NCBI GenBank assembly: GCA_016200665.1 | Contig: JACQEG010000017.1 | Location: forward strand, 1 to 33,386 | DNA length: 33,386 nt | Source: Chloroflexota bacterium | GTDB lineage: Bacteria > Chloroflexota > Limnocylindria > Limnocylindrales > CSP1-4 | Direction of reading: 5' to 3' | Shown here: piece after piece, positions 6,989 to 14,773 of the stretch | Layout of the letters: each line of letters starts with the position of its first letter | Position numbering within the stretch: the stretch's first letter is position 1 | Translations under genes and position numbers: made by a program | The notes under the pieces: model-generated | The model's database searches: none | Told to the model about the DNA's origin: nothing | Seen by the model: the letters and a program-made list of their open reading frames with translations, nothing else

Positions 6989-8182
6989 TTGACCCGCTTC
7001 GAGCCGAACCTGCGCATCCCCGGCCCGACCCCGCTCCCGCCGAGCGTCCGCGAGGCCGGGGCGCGCCAGATGATCAACCACCGCGGGCCGGACTTCGCGG
7101 GACTGCTGGGCCGGATCCAGGCCGGGATGCGGCCGTTCTTCGGCACGACGGGTGACATCGCCATCCTGTCCTGTGCCGGCACCGGCGGGCTCGAGGCCGC
7201 GATCGTCAACACCCTGTCGCCCGGTGACGCAGTCCTCGGTGTCTCGATCGGGGCCTTCGGCGACCGGTTCGCGAGCATCGCCGAGGCGTACGGGGCGCGG
7301 GTCGATCGGATGGCCGCCGAGTGGGGCTGGGCGGCCGCGCCGGACGAGGTCCGCGAGCGGCTCGGTCGGGGCGACTACCGGGCGGTGCTCCTGACCCACA
7401 ACGAGACGTCGACCGGGGTCATGAATCCGATCCCGGCCCTCGCCGCCGCCGTCCGCGACGCAGCGCCGGACGCCCTGATCCTCGTCGACAGCGTGTCGGC
7501 CCTCGGCGCCGTGCCGTTCGAGCTCGACGCCTGGGGCATCGACCTCGTCGTCACCGGATCGCAGAAGGCCTGGATGGCCGCGCCGGGCATGGCGATGGTT
7601 GCCGCCTCGGACCGCGGCTGGGCGGCCATGGAGACGGCCCGAATGCCGCGCTACTACCTCGACCTGCGGCGCCATCGGGCGAGCCTGGCCAACGGCGAGA
7701 CGCCGTGGACTCCCGCGATCGCGGTCGCGTACCAGGTCGAGGAGGGCGTCCGGCTCATGACCGAGGAGGGCCCCGCGGCCGTGTTCGGGCGGCACGCGGC
7801 CTGCGCGGCGGCGACGCGGGCCGGCCTCGAGGGCCTCGGCTTCGAGCTGTTCGCCGATGCGGCCAACCGATCGCTCACCGTGACCGCGGCGTCCATCCCC
7901 GAGAGCCTCGATTGGAAGGCGTTCAACGCCGAGCTCCGGGCTCGCGGGCTCATCGTCGCCGGTGGCCAGGGCCGGCTCACCGGCAAGGTGTTCCGGGTCG
8001 GGCACCTCGGCGCGGTGGCGGTCGACGACATCCTCGGCGCCATGGCGACCCTCGAGGAGGTCTCGATCCAGTTCGGGCGGGACGTCATGCCGGGTCACGC
8101 CGTCGAGGCTGCCGAGCGGGCGGCCGTCGCCGCCCACGGCGCAACGGCCGCTGCCCATGGCGCGGGTGCCGCCGTCGGATGA
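6989..8182 (+). CDS. Class V aminotransferase (serine-pyruvate / phosphoserine type)
   Basis: 397 residues, TTG start. PLP-dependent fold type I enzyme of the alanine-glyoxylate/serine-pyruvate aminotransferase family. The N-terminus RIPGPTPLPPSVREA is the family signature, followed by the GTGGLEAA cofactor loop, VDSVSALGAVPFELD (PLP-binding Asp and neighbours) and TGSQKAW, whose K193 should form the Schiff base. Length is normal. The stop overlaps the start of serA (ATGA), which overlaps the next gene the same way, so the three are translated together. In that setting a role as phosphoserine aminotransferase, converting 3-phosphohydroxypyruvate with glutamate to phosphoserine, is attractive. 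Serine-glyoxylate or alanine-glyoxylate transamination remain alternatives. Confidence 0.88.
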   Translation: MTRFEPNLRIPGPTPLPPSVREAGARQMINHRGPDFAGLLGRIQAGMRPFFGTTGDIAILSCAGTGGLEAAIVNTLSPGDAVLGVSIGAFGDRFASIAEAYGARVDRMAAEWGWAAAPDEVRERLGRGDYRAVLLTHNETSTGVMNPIPALAAAVRDAAPDALILVDSVSALGAVPFELDAWGIDLVVTGSQKAWMAAPGMAMVAASDRGWAAMETARMPRYYLDLRRHRASLANGETPWTPAIAVAYQVEEGVRLMTEEGPAAVFGRHAACAAATRAGLEGLGFELFADAANRSLTVTAASIPESLDWKAFNAELRARGLIVAGGQGRLTGKVFRVGHLGAVAVDDILGAMATLEEVSIQFGRDVMPGHAVEAAERAAVAAHGATAAAHGAGAAVG

Positions 8183-9114
8183 GGGTCCTCGTCGCGGAGC
8201 GAATCGCGCGGGAGGGCCTCGAGCTCCTGGCCGCGCGCCACGAGGTCGACGAACGGCTGGGCCTCGACCCCGCGGGCCTGCGCGCGGCGATCCCGCCGTA
8301 CCACGCGCTCGTCGTCCGCAGCCAGGTCCAGGTCGACGCCGCGGTCATCGCGGCCGGGACCAGCCTCCGCCTCGTGGCCAGGGCCGGCGTCGGGCTGGAC
8401 AACATCGACGTCGAGGCCGCGCGGGCCGCCGGGCTCACGGTCCTGAACGCCCCGGACGGCAACACGATCGCCGCGGCCGAGCACACCCTGGCCCTGCTCC
8501 TGGCCGTGGCACGCCGGATTCCCGCGGCCGATGCCTCGGTGCGGGCCGGCGAGTGGCAGCGCGCCCCCTTCGGGGGCACCGAGCTTCGCGGCAAGACCCT
8601 CGGGGTCGTCGGCCTCGGACGAATCGGGCTGGCGGTCGCGGAGCGGGCCCGGGCATTCGGGATGCGGATCGCCGGCCACGACCCGTACGTCTCGCCGGTG
8701 GTCTGCGCCGAGCGAGGGATCGAGGCGATGGACCTCGGCTCGCTGCTGGAGCGGGCGGACGTCGTGACCGTCCACGTGCCGTTGACCGACGAGACGGCGA
8801 GCCTCCTCGACGAGGCCGCGATCCGCCGCCTCAAGCCCGGCGCGATCGTCCTGAACGTGGCCCGGGGCGGGGTCGTCGACGAGGCCGCGCTCGCCGCCGC
8901 GCTGCACGACGGCCGGCTGGCGGGCGCCGGGATCGACGTCTACGAGCACGAGCCACCGATCGGCTCGCCGCTCCTTGCGGCCCCGAACACCGTCCTGACG
9001 CCACATATCGCGGCCTCGACTGCCGAGGCCCAGGTCGCGGTCGGCGTCGAGATCGCGGAGCGCGTCCTCCGGGCGCTCGCGGCCCAAGCCCCGGATCCCG
9101 TGCCCAGCCGATGA
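8179..9114 (+). CDS. serA: D-3-phosphoglycerate dehydrogenase, short form
   Basis: 311 residues. NAD-dependent D-2-hydroxyacid dehydrogenase, likely oxidising 3-phosphoglycerate to 3-phosphohydroxypyruvate as the first step of serine synthesis. Seen: RAGVGLDNID in the substrate domain, the Rossmann motif GLGRIG (145-150), and catalytic R229 (NVARGG), E258 (EHEP) and H276 (TPHIAAS). The protein ends right after the catalytic domain. The C-terminal intervening and ACT domains that mediate serine feedback in longer SerA proteins are absent, so that control should be missing. ATG 8179 overlaps the upstream stop by 4 nt and the stop overlaps the next ATG by 4 nt. Another 2-hydroxyacid substrate is possible, but the aminotransferase neighbour favours SerA. 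Confidence 0.87.
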   Translation: MRVLVAERIAREGLELLAARHEVDERLGLDPAGLRAAIPPYHALVVRSQVQVDAAVIAAGTSLRLVARAGVGLDNIDVEAARAAGLTVLNAPDGNTIAAAEHTLALLLAVARRIPAADASVRAGEWQRAPFGGTELRGKTLGVVGLGRIGLAVAERARAFGMRIAGHDPYVSPVVCAERGIEAMDLGSLLERADVVTVHVPLTDETASLLDEAAIRRLKPGAIVLNVARGGVVDEAALAAALHDGRLAGAGIDVYEHEPPIGSPLLAAPNTVLTPHIAASTAEAQVAVGVEIAERVLRALAAQAPDPVPSR

Positions 9115-9989
9115 CCGTCCAGCCGGAGCGCCCGGCGGGGGCGCCCGGCTCGCTCGAGCCGGCGCCGGGCGAGCCGGCGGCACCCCTTCTCCCGCCCGAC
9201 CTCGACGCGTCGATCGTGCTGCTGCGCCACGGCGAGTCGGAGTGGATCACCGAGGGCCGCTTCCAGGGCCAGGGCGACTCGCCGCTGTCCGAGCTCGGGC
9301 GCCGCCAGGCCGGCCTCGCCGCCGCGCGGCTCGCACGCCCCCATGCGAGCCCGATCCTGCCGATCCCGGGCGGCCCACCTGTCGAGATCCGGCACTCGCC
9401 GCTGTCGCGCACCGCCGAGACGGCCCGGCTGATCGCGGCCGCGATGGCCGACGACCGGTCGTTCGGGCAGGTGCCGCCGTTGCAGCCCGACGCCGGCCTC
9501 CTCGAGATCGGTCAGGGTGAGTGGGAGGGCATCCTCGGCGCGACGATCGCCGAGCGCTGGGGCGACGTCCTCGAGGGCTGGCGCAACGACCCGCTCTCTG
9601 CCTGGGCGCCCGGCGGCGAGTCGCTCCTCCAGGTCGACGCCCGTGTCCGAGCCTCGCTCTCGACCGCCCTCGACCGGCTCCGCGCCGCGCCGGGCGCCGC
9701 GGTCGCGCGTTCACACGTCCTCGGCTACCACGAGGGTCCCGGCGATGAGCCATGGAGCCTCCTCGTCGGCCACGACGGCGTGTTCAAGGTCACGCTGCTG
9801 GCGCTGCTCGACCTGCCGCTCAGCCGGTTCTGGTCGTTCCCGTTCGCGCTGTGCGGCATCAGCGTCGTCGAGCTGCGGCAGGGTCGCTCCCGGTTGCGGC
9901 TGCTCAATGCCGCGGACCACCTCGCGCCGCTGGAGGACGCGGTGGCGCGCGCCCGCGACGCCGAGCGCCGGAGGGCCGGCGCGCTCTAG
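9111..9989 (+). CDS. Histidine phosphatase (phosphoglycerate-mutase-like), possible phosphoserine phosphatase
   Basis: 292 residues, ATG overlapping the serA stop. Histidine phosphatase superfamily: LLRHGESEW with R39, H40 and G41 (phosphohistidine), R100 (HSPLSRTAETA), E137 in GQGEWEG and the second His H221 in VGHDGVFK. The N-terminal 30 residues are Pro/Ala-rich and probably disordered. A loop of about 20 residues (around 194-215) sits before the second His and is longer than usual. Metal-independent phosphoserine phosphatases of this superfamily are known, for example from Hydrogenobacter. Coupling to serA and an aminotransferase suggests this enzyme releases serine from phosphoserine. 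Other phosphomonoesters, such as alpha-ribazole phosphate, cannot be excluded. Its stop shares CTAG with the convergent gene. Confidence 0.82.
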   Translation: MTVQPERPAGAPGSLEPAPGEPAAPLLPPDLDASIVLLRHGESEWITEGRFQGQGDSPLSELGRRQAGLAAARLARPHASPILPIPGGPPVEIRHSPLSRTAETARLIAAAMADDRSFGQVPPLQPDAGLLEIGQGEWEGILGATIAERWGDVLEGWRNDPLSAWAPGGESLLQVDARVRASLSTALDRLRAAPGAAVARSHVLGYHEGPGDEPWSLLVGHDGVFKVTLLALLDLPLSRFWSFPFALCGISVVELRQGRSRLRLLNAADHLAPLEDAVARARDAERRRAGAL

Positions 9990-12361
9990 CGGCGCTTCCT
10001 CCGGAACGGTCGCGGCAGGCGCCGCCCGATGCCGGCCCGCAGCACCGCCAGGCGGAGGCGCCGGTAGGCGTCGCCGATGATTCGAAGGCGGTCCTCTCCG
10101 AGCTCCCGCCGGCCGTAGGCGACCTCGACCTTGGCCCGCGCCACGGTCGTCAGCTCCACCCGCGCGGCGGGCACGACGTCGCCGAGGGCGCCGGCGTACT
10201 CGTAGACCGTCTGCTGGGGCCGGGGCCCGAATCCGAACCGCCCGGCGAGGCGCCCGAGGCCGCCCCACGCCTGGTCCGGATGCATCGGCTTGTGCGGGTT
10301 GCGCCGCCTGGCCGCGTACGCCACGAGGACGATCGCGACGAGGAGGATCCCGCCGACGAGGATGAACGGCCCGCTCCCGGTGGCGCGCGTCACGCCCCCG
10401 CCGCCGCCCGCGGACCCGGACCCGCGCGGAATGACGTCCGTCTCGCGATCGTCCGGGCGGCTGGTGAAGAGTCCGGAGGGCGGCGGGGTCACCGGCGCGC
10501 CCGACTCGAGGACCTCGATCTGTCCCTGGCCGCCGCCGGTCGGGTCGAACTCGACCCAGCCATTGCGTGGGAAGTAGACCTCGACCCACCAGTGCGCCGC
10601 GGATGCCGCCACGAGCTCGGTCCCGCTGGCGTCCCGGGCGCCCGGCAGGAAGCCGTACGCGACCCGCGCCGGGATCCCGGCGGCGCGCAGCAGGATCGTC
10701 ATCGCGCTGGCGTAGTACTCGCAATAGCCCCGCCGGATCCGGGCGAAGCACTCGACGGTCGAGATGCCGCCGGCGCATTGCGCCCGGACCTCCGACCGGA
10801 CGTCGGTCGCGTAGGTGAAGTTGGCCGGGTCCCGGAAGTAGGCCTCGAGGGCCCGAGCGAGGTCGTACGGCCGCGTCTCGGCCGCGTCCTTGCCACCGAG
10901 GCTGGCCTCGACCTGGTCGAGGATGCCCTGGGCCTCGGGACCGATGGCGTTGTCGGGCACCTGGAGGTAGGTCGCCGTGACGTCGGTCGGATAGTTCCGG
11001 CCGGCGGCTCGGAGGCGATTCTCGGTGAGGCCGCTCGTCGCGTCACCAAGGTTCTGGACGAGGGCCTCGATCGTGTACGGCCCCGTGCCCGGGATCTCGA
11101 CCGTCGCGAAGCGGTTCTGCTCGCCGACCCCGAGGACCGTCGACGGCCGGTCCACCCAGGCAATCGTCTGCGGGCTTAGGACCGACGAATCGACATAGCC
11201 CTGCGGCTCGATGAGGATCCGGACCGCCGACCGGGCGATGTCGGTGACCGGGTCGTCGCCGGTGCCGGTCAGGAGCGGGGCTCGCTCGGCCCGCTGGATG
11301 TCGTGGGTCGTGCCCCACTCCCAGCCGTAGAGCGTGTAGACCGCATACGTGCCCGCACGCCACTTGTAGCCCCGCTTGTCGTTCGCCGGCAGGTGGGCCG
11401 TGAAGGCGATCTGGTTCTGGTCCGGCGACCACAGCCCGTTCGTCACCGCGCTCGGCCCGAACCCGACGATCCCGCCGCCGCGCGTCTGGCCGCCACCGGG
11501 GGCGATCCGCTGGAGGAAGCGGCTGATCTCGGCCACCTTCTGCGGGAAGTCGCTCCAGATGCCCTGCAGCGGCGCCGACGACGCGGTCCCGGTCAGGAGC
11601 AGGGCGCCCAGGACGGCGACGCCGATGAACATCGTGCCGCCGCGGAGGTACAGCCCGCTGACAGTGGCGGGATCGCCGATCCGGCGCCGGACCCAGGTGA
11701 GCTGTTCCTCGAGGACGTGCGTCCGGATCAGGAGCGTCATCGCCGCGAGGCTGAAGACCACCAGGATCGGCAGCTGCTCGTGGGCGGTGAGCGCCTCGTT
11801 GGTGAGCAGGAGCAGCCCGGTGACGACCACCGCGTCGAGCGGCCGGTGGCGACCGACGACCGCATTGGCGGCCAGCAGGCCGGCGGCCCACACGAGCCCG
11901 GCGAAGATCATGTGGTAGTGGCCGAACTCGTTGGTGAACGGCTGGCCGTTCCAGGCGAGGTCCAGCCAGACCTGGACCGCGACGTCACCCGCGGCCCGGT
12001 AGCGAGCCAGGATGTCGTCGATCCCGAGCCCGGGGTTGCGCTCGGCAATGAGGACGCTGCCCGCGACGAAGGGCACGAACAGGCCGCCGATGATCGCGCC
12101 CACGAGGTCGGTCCGGAGCCGCCCGAGGCCGGCCTTGGCGAGGACGATGCCGACCGCCGTCGCCAGCAGGGCGAGCCACGGCAGGTAGGCGGTGGTGCCC
12201 TGCACGAGCGGGATCCAGCCGGCGTCGTCGAGCGACCAGGCGAACGTCATCGCGAGGACCGCGACGGCGGCGAGGGTCGCCCAGCCCTCGGCGGGCTGGA
12301 GACGGCGCGCGATCTCGCTGCCGTCGACGCTCCGCGGGATCGAGAGGCTCGGTGCCGTCAT
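9986..12361 (-). CDS. TgpA-type membrane transglutaminase (DUF3488-transglutaminase-DUF4129)
   Basis: 791 residues, ATG at 12361, 4 nt after the DUF58 stop. The N-terminal third has about seven hydrophobic membrane segments (DUF3488-like). An extracytoplasmic region follows with a transglutaminase-like core: C547 in GYCEYYASAM, H590 in HWWVEVYF and D606 in EFDPTGG form the expected Cys-His-Asp triad. One more membrane segment (ILVGGILLVAIVLVAY) precedes a cytoplasmic DUF4129-like tail rich in Arg. TgpA of Pseudomonas is an essential membrane protein with an extracytoplasmic transglutaminase domain. The MoxR-DUF58-TgpA order is widespread and is thought to act in envelope protein maturation. 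Substrate unknown. All catalytic residues are present. Confidence 0.92.
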   Translation of the reverse strand: MTAPSLSIPRSVDGSEIARRLQPAEGWATLAAVAVLAMTFAWSLDDAGWIPLVQGTTAYLPWLALLATAVGIVLAKAGLGRLRTDLVGAIIGGLFVPFVAGSVLIAERNPGLGIDDILARYRAAGDVAVQVWLDLAWNGQPFTNEFGHYHMIFAGLVWAAGLLAANAVVGRHRPLDAVVVTGLLLLTNEALTAHEQLPILVVFSLAAMTLLIRTHVLEEQLTWVRRRIGDPATVSGLYLRGGTMFIGVAVLGALLLTGTASSAPLQGIWSDFPQKVAEISRFLQRIAPGGGQTRGGGIVGFGPSAVTNGLWSPDQNQIAFTAHLPANDKRGYKWRAGTYAVYTLYGWEWGTTHDIQRAERAPLLTGTGDDPVTDIARSAVRILIEPQGYVDSSVLSPQTIAWVDRPSTVLGVGEQNRFATVEIPGTGPYTIEALVQNLGDATSGLTENRLRAAGRNYPTDVTATYLQVPDNAIGPEAQGILDQVEASLGGKDAAETRPYDLARALEAYFRDPANFTYATDVRSEVRAQCAGGISTVECFARIRRGYCEYYASAMTILLRAAGIPARVAYGFLPGARDASGTELVAASAAHWWVEVYFPRNGWVEFDPTGGGQGQIEVLESGAPVTPPPSGLFTSRPDDRETDVIPRGSGSAGGGGGVTRATGSGPFILVGGILLVAIVLVAYAARRRNPHKPMHPDQAWGGLGRLAGRFGFGPRPQQTVYEYAGALGDVVPAARVELTTVARAKVEVAYGRRELGEDRLRIIGDAYRRLRLAVLRAGIGRRLPRPFRRKRR

Positions 12362-12365
12362 CGTC

Positions 12366-13625
12366 TCAGCCTGCCAGGAGCTCGCCCAGCGGCCGGGCCG
12401 GGCTCACGAGGTGGGTCGTGATGTCGAACTCAGCCAGGGCGTGGCGCAGGGCGCGCATCCGCTGGCTCCGCGCGGCTGCCTCGTCCGGATCCTCCTCGAC
12501 CGAGGGCTTCGCATGCCGGCGCAGCTCGAGGTCCCGCGCGTGGCGGGCATACGCCCCGACGTCGAACGACACGACGACGCAGGCGACGCCGCGCGCCCGC
12601 AGCGTGGAGAGGGGCTTGACCCACGTCCGCTCGAGCGACGGCGTGATGACGACCGCGGTCATGCCCCGCCGGATCCGCGGCACGGCGTGGATGAGCGTCT
12701 CGGTGAGCGGCATCGTGCCGTCCCCGTCCACCGCGGCGAGCAGCTGCATGATCTTGAGGTGCTGCCGGCCACCGCGGTCGGGCTGGAGCTGGGCGATCCG
12801 GTGGCCGGCGATCGTGATCCCGACCGCGCGGTTCTCCTGGATCGCCTTGTCGGCCACCGAGGCGGCCACCCGGATCGCGGCCTCGACGGTGGACTCGTCG
12901 CCGGTCCCGGTCTGGATCGAGCGCTCGAGGTCGAGGACGATCCAGGCGTCGGCGGTCTGCTCGAGGTCGAACTCCTTGACCTGGATCTCGCCGTGGCGGG
13001 CGGTCGACTTCCAGTGGATGCGGTTGAACGCGTCACCGGGCGCCCACGGGCGGACCGTCGACACGAGCGGCGTCGTCTGGAGGGTCCGCTCGCGCATCGC
13101 GTGGCTGCCGTCCAGGTTGGCGGCCGGGAGGCGCCACTGCGGCAAGGCCTCCACCCGCGGATACACGACGACGGTCACGCCGTTGCCGACCGTCGCCGCC
13201 GACTCGAAGAAGCCGAACGGGTCGCCGGTGCGGATCTGGAGCGGCTCGACCCGGAAGTGACCGCGGCGCGTCAGCGGCGTCCGGACGAGCCACGACCGCT
13301 CCGTCCGGCTGCCGAGCGAGATCGCCCGGCCGGGCAGGCCCGACGGCAACGACGTCGGGTTATGGACCTCGAGCCAGGGCTTCGGGACGCGGCTCGTGTT
13401 CCGGAGGGTGTACGTCACCCGCAGCCGGTCGCCGACGTGGCCCGACAGCTGGCTGACCGCATAGCCGGCCTCGAGGTCGGACAACCCGAGGCGGGTCAGG
13501 ACGTACGAGCCGCCGACCACGAGCAGGCCGAGATAGACGAGGTAGAACAGGAACGCGAGCCCGGTCGAGAACGCCGCGACGACGACGACGGCGCCCAGGA
13601 GCAGGAGCTGCAACCGACGGATCAA
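12366..13625 (-). CDS. DUF58 protein (von Willebrand-like), MoxR partner
   Basis: 419 residues from a TTG at 13625; the start is not marked by a strong Shine-Dalgarno site. Two hydrophobic N-terminal segments (about 7-45: LLLLGAVVVVAAF, FYLVYLGLLVV) anchor it. A beta-rich region (GDRLRVTYTLRNTSRVPKPWLEV) is followed by the DUF58 core with RPWAPGDAFNRIHWKSTARHG and a VWA-like fold (DAWIVLDLERS, TAVVITPS). DUF58 proteins are the usual partners of MoxR ATPases and may present clients to them at the membrane. It lies between moxR (50 nt upstream) and tgpA (4 nt downstream). Family assignment is firm, molecular function inferred. Confidence 0.9.
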   Translation of the reverse strand: MIRRLQLLLLGAVVVVAAFSTGLAFLFYLVYLGLLVVGGSYVLTRLGLSDLEAGYAVSQLSGHVGDRLRVTYTLRNTSRVPKPWLEVHNPTSLPSGLPGRAISLGSRTERSWLVRTPLTRRGHFRVEPLQIRTGDPFGFFESAATVGNGVTVVVYPRVEALPQWRLPAANLDGSHAMRERTLQTTPLVSTVRPWAPGDAFNRIHWKSTARHGEIQVKEFDLEQTADAWIVLDLERSIQTGTGDESTVEAAIRVAASVADKAIQENRAVGITIAGHRIAQLQPDRGGRQHLKIMQLLAAVDGDGTMPLTETLIHAVPRIRRGMTAVVITPSLERTWVKPLSTLRARGVACVVVSFDVGAYARHARDLELRRHAKPSVEEDPDEAAARSQRMRALRHALAEFDITTHLVSPARPLGELLAG

Positions 13626-13675
13626 CGCTCGGGTCCCACGTAGTTCGAGGCCGGCTGATCAGCTGGACGCCGGCC

Positions 13676-14680
13676 CTACTCCTCCACTCGCGAGCGAGGC
13701 GTGACCTCGCGCAGCGTGCCGGCGTGCGCCGGCGCGGCGTATGCGCCCGGTCCGACCGGCACGCTCTCCAGCAGCTCGCGGACGATCTGCGCCGGCTGGA
13801 CGTCGTGGATCGACGAGCTGGTCTTCACGATGATCCGGTGGGCCAGCGCCGACTCGGCGAGGGCCTTCACGTCGTCCGGGATCACGTAGTCCCGGCCCAG
13901 GAGCCCGGCCAGCGCCTGGCCGGCGCGGTACAGAGCGATCGAGCCCCGCGGCGAGGCGCCGAGGTAGACATCGGGGTGGCTGCGCGTCGCGCCGACGAGC
14001 CGGACGATGTAGTCGGAGACGGTCGGGTCGACGTAGATCTCGCGGATGCTGTCCTGCATCTCGCGGAGCTCGTCCACGGAGCAGACCTCGGCCAGCTCGT
14101 CGATCGGGTGGTGGCGCTTCTGCTCGTCGAGGATGACGACCTCCTCGACCGGCTGGGGGTAGCCGAGGCGGATCCGGAGCATGAACCGGTCGAGCTGCGC
14201 CTCGGGCAGCGCGAACGTGCCCTCGTACTCGATCGGGTTCTGGGTCGCGATGACGAGGAACGGATCCGGCATCTGCCAGGTCGTGCCGTCGACCGTCGCC
14301 TGGCGCTCCTCCATGCACTCGAGAAGGGAGGACTGCGTCTTCGGGGTCGCCCGGTTGATCTCGTCCGCCAGGACGACCTGGCTCATGATCGGGCCCGGCC
14401 GGAACTCGAACTCCTGGGTCTTCTGGTTGTAGATCGAGAGGCCGGTCACGTCGGACGGCAGCAGGTCCGGCGTGAACTGGATCCGACGGAAGGAGCAGCC
14501 GAGGCTCTTCGCGATCGCCTTGGCGAGCACGGTCTTGCCGGTGCCGGGCACGTCCTCGATGAGGAGGTGGCCGCGACAGAGCAGCGCCACCAGGGCGAAC
14601 CGCACCTCGGCGTGCTTGCCGACGATGACGCGCTCGACGTTCGCGAGGACGCGATCCCCGGTCTCCTGGATCCTCGTCAT
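13676..14680 (-). CDS. MoxR family AAA+ ATPase
   Basis: 334 residues. ATG at 14680 with GGGAG 4 nt upstream. Walker [10 protein letters not shown] (42-50), Walker B VVLADEIN (102-109), sensor-1 stretch [12 protein letters not shown] with LPEAQLDRF behind it, and a C-terminal lid with GASPRGS. MoxR proteins are chaperone-like ATPases that usually work with VWA/DUF58 partners to assemble or activate protein complexes. This is the first gene of the minus-strand operon with DUF58 and TgpA and is divergent from the debranching-enzyme gene across 93 nt, where the promoters must lie; I see no clear -35/-10 pair there. Confidence 0.95.
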   Translation of the reverse strand: MTRIQETGDRVLANVERVIVGKHAEVRFALVALLCRGHLLIEDVPGTGKTVLAKAIAKSLGCSFRRIQFTPDLLPSDVTGLSIYNQKTQEFEFRPGPIMSQVVLADEINRATPKTQSSLLECMEERQATVDGTTWQMPDPFLVIATQNPIEYEGTFALPEAQLDRFMLRIRLGYPQPVEEVVILDEQKRHHPIDELAEVCSVDELREMQDSIREIYVDPTVSDYIVRLVGATRSHPDVYLGASPRGSIALYRAGQALAGLLGRDYVIPDDVKALAESALAHRIIVKTSSSIHDVQPAQIVRELLESVPVGPGAYAAPAHAGTLREVTPRSRVEE

Positions 14681-14773
14681 GGCGCTCCCTCAGGGGCTCC
14701 GGCACGCACGCCGGGCAGGTGGCTCGGTGGGGTCACGGGATGGTACGCCGGGGACGCCCGAAAGGTTCCCGCC

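Noticed and set aside
5479-7278. 599-codon minus-strand open frame
   Set aside because: Arg/Gly-rich shadow overlapping the lipoprotein frame, which has a signal peptide, lipobox and repeats.
9752-11179. 475-codon plus-strand open frame
   Set aside because: Antisense to tgpA, whose catalytic triad is intact; no start signal and a biased composition.
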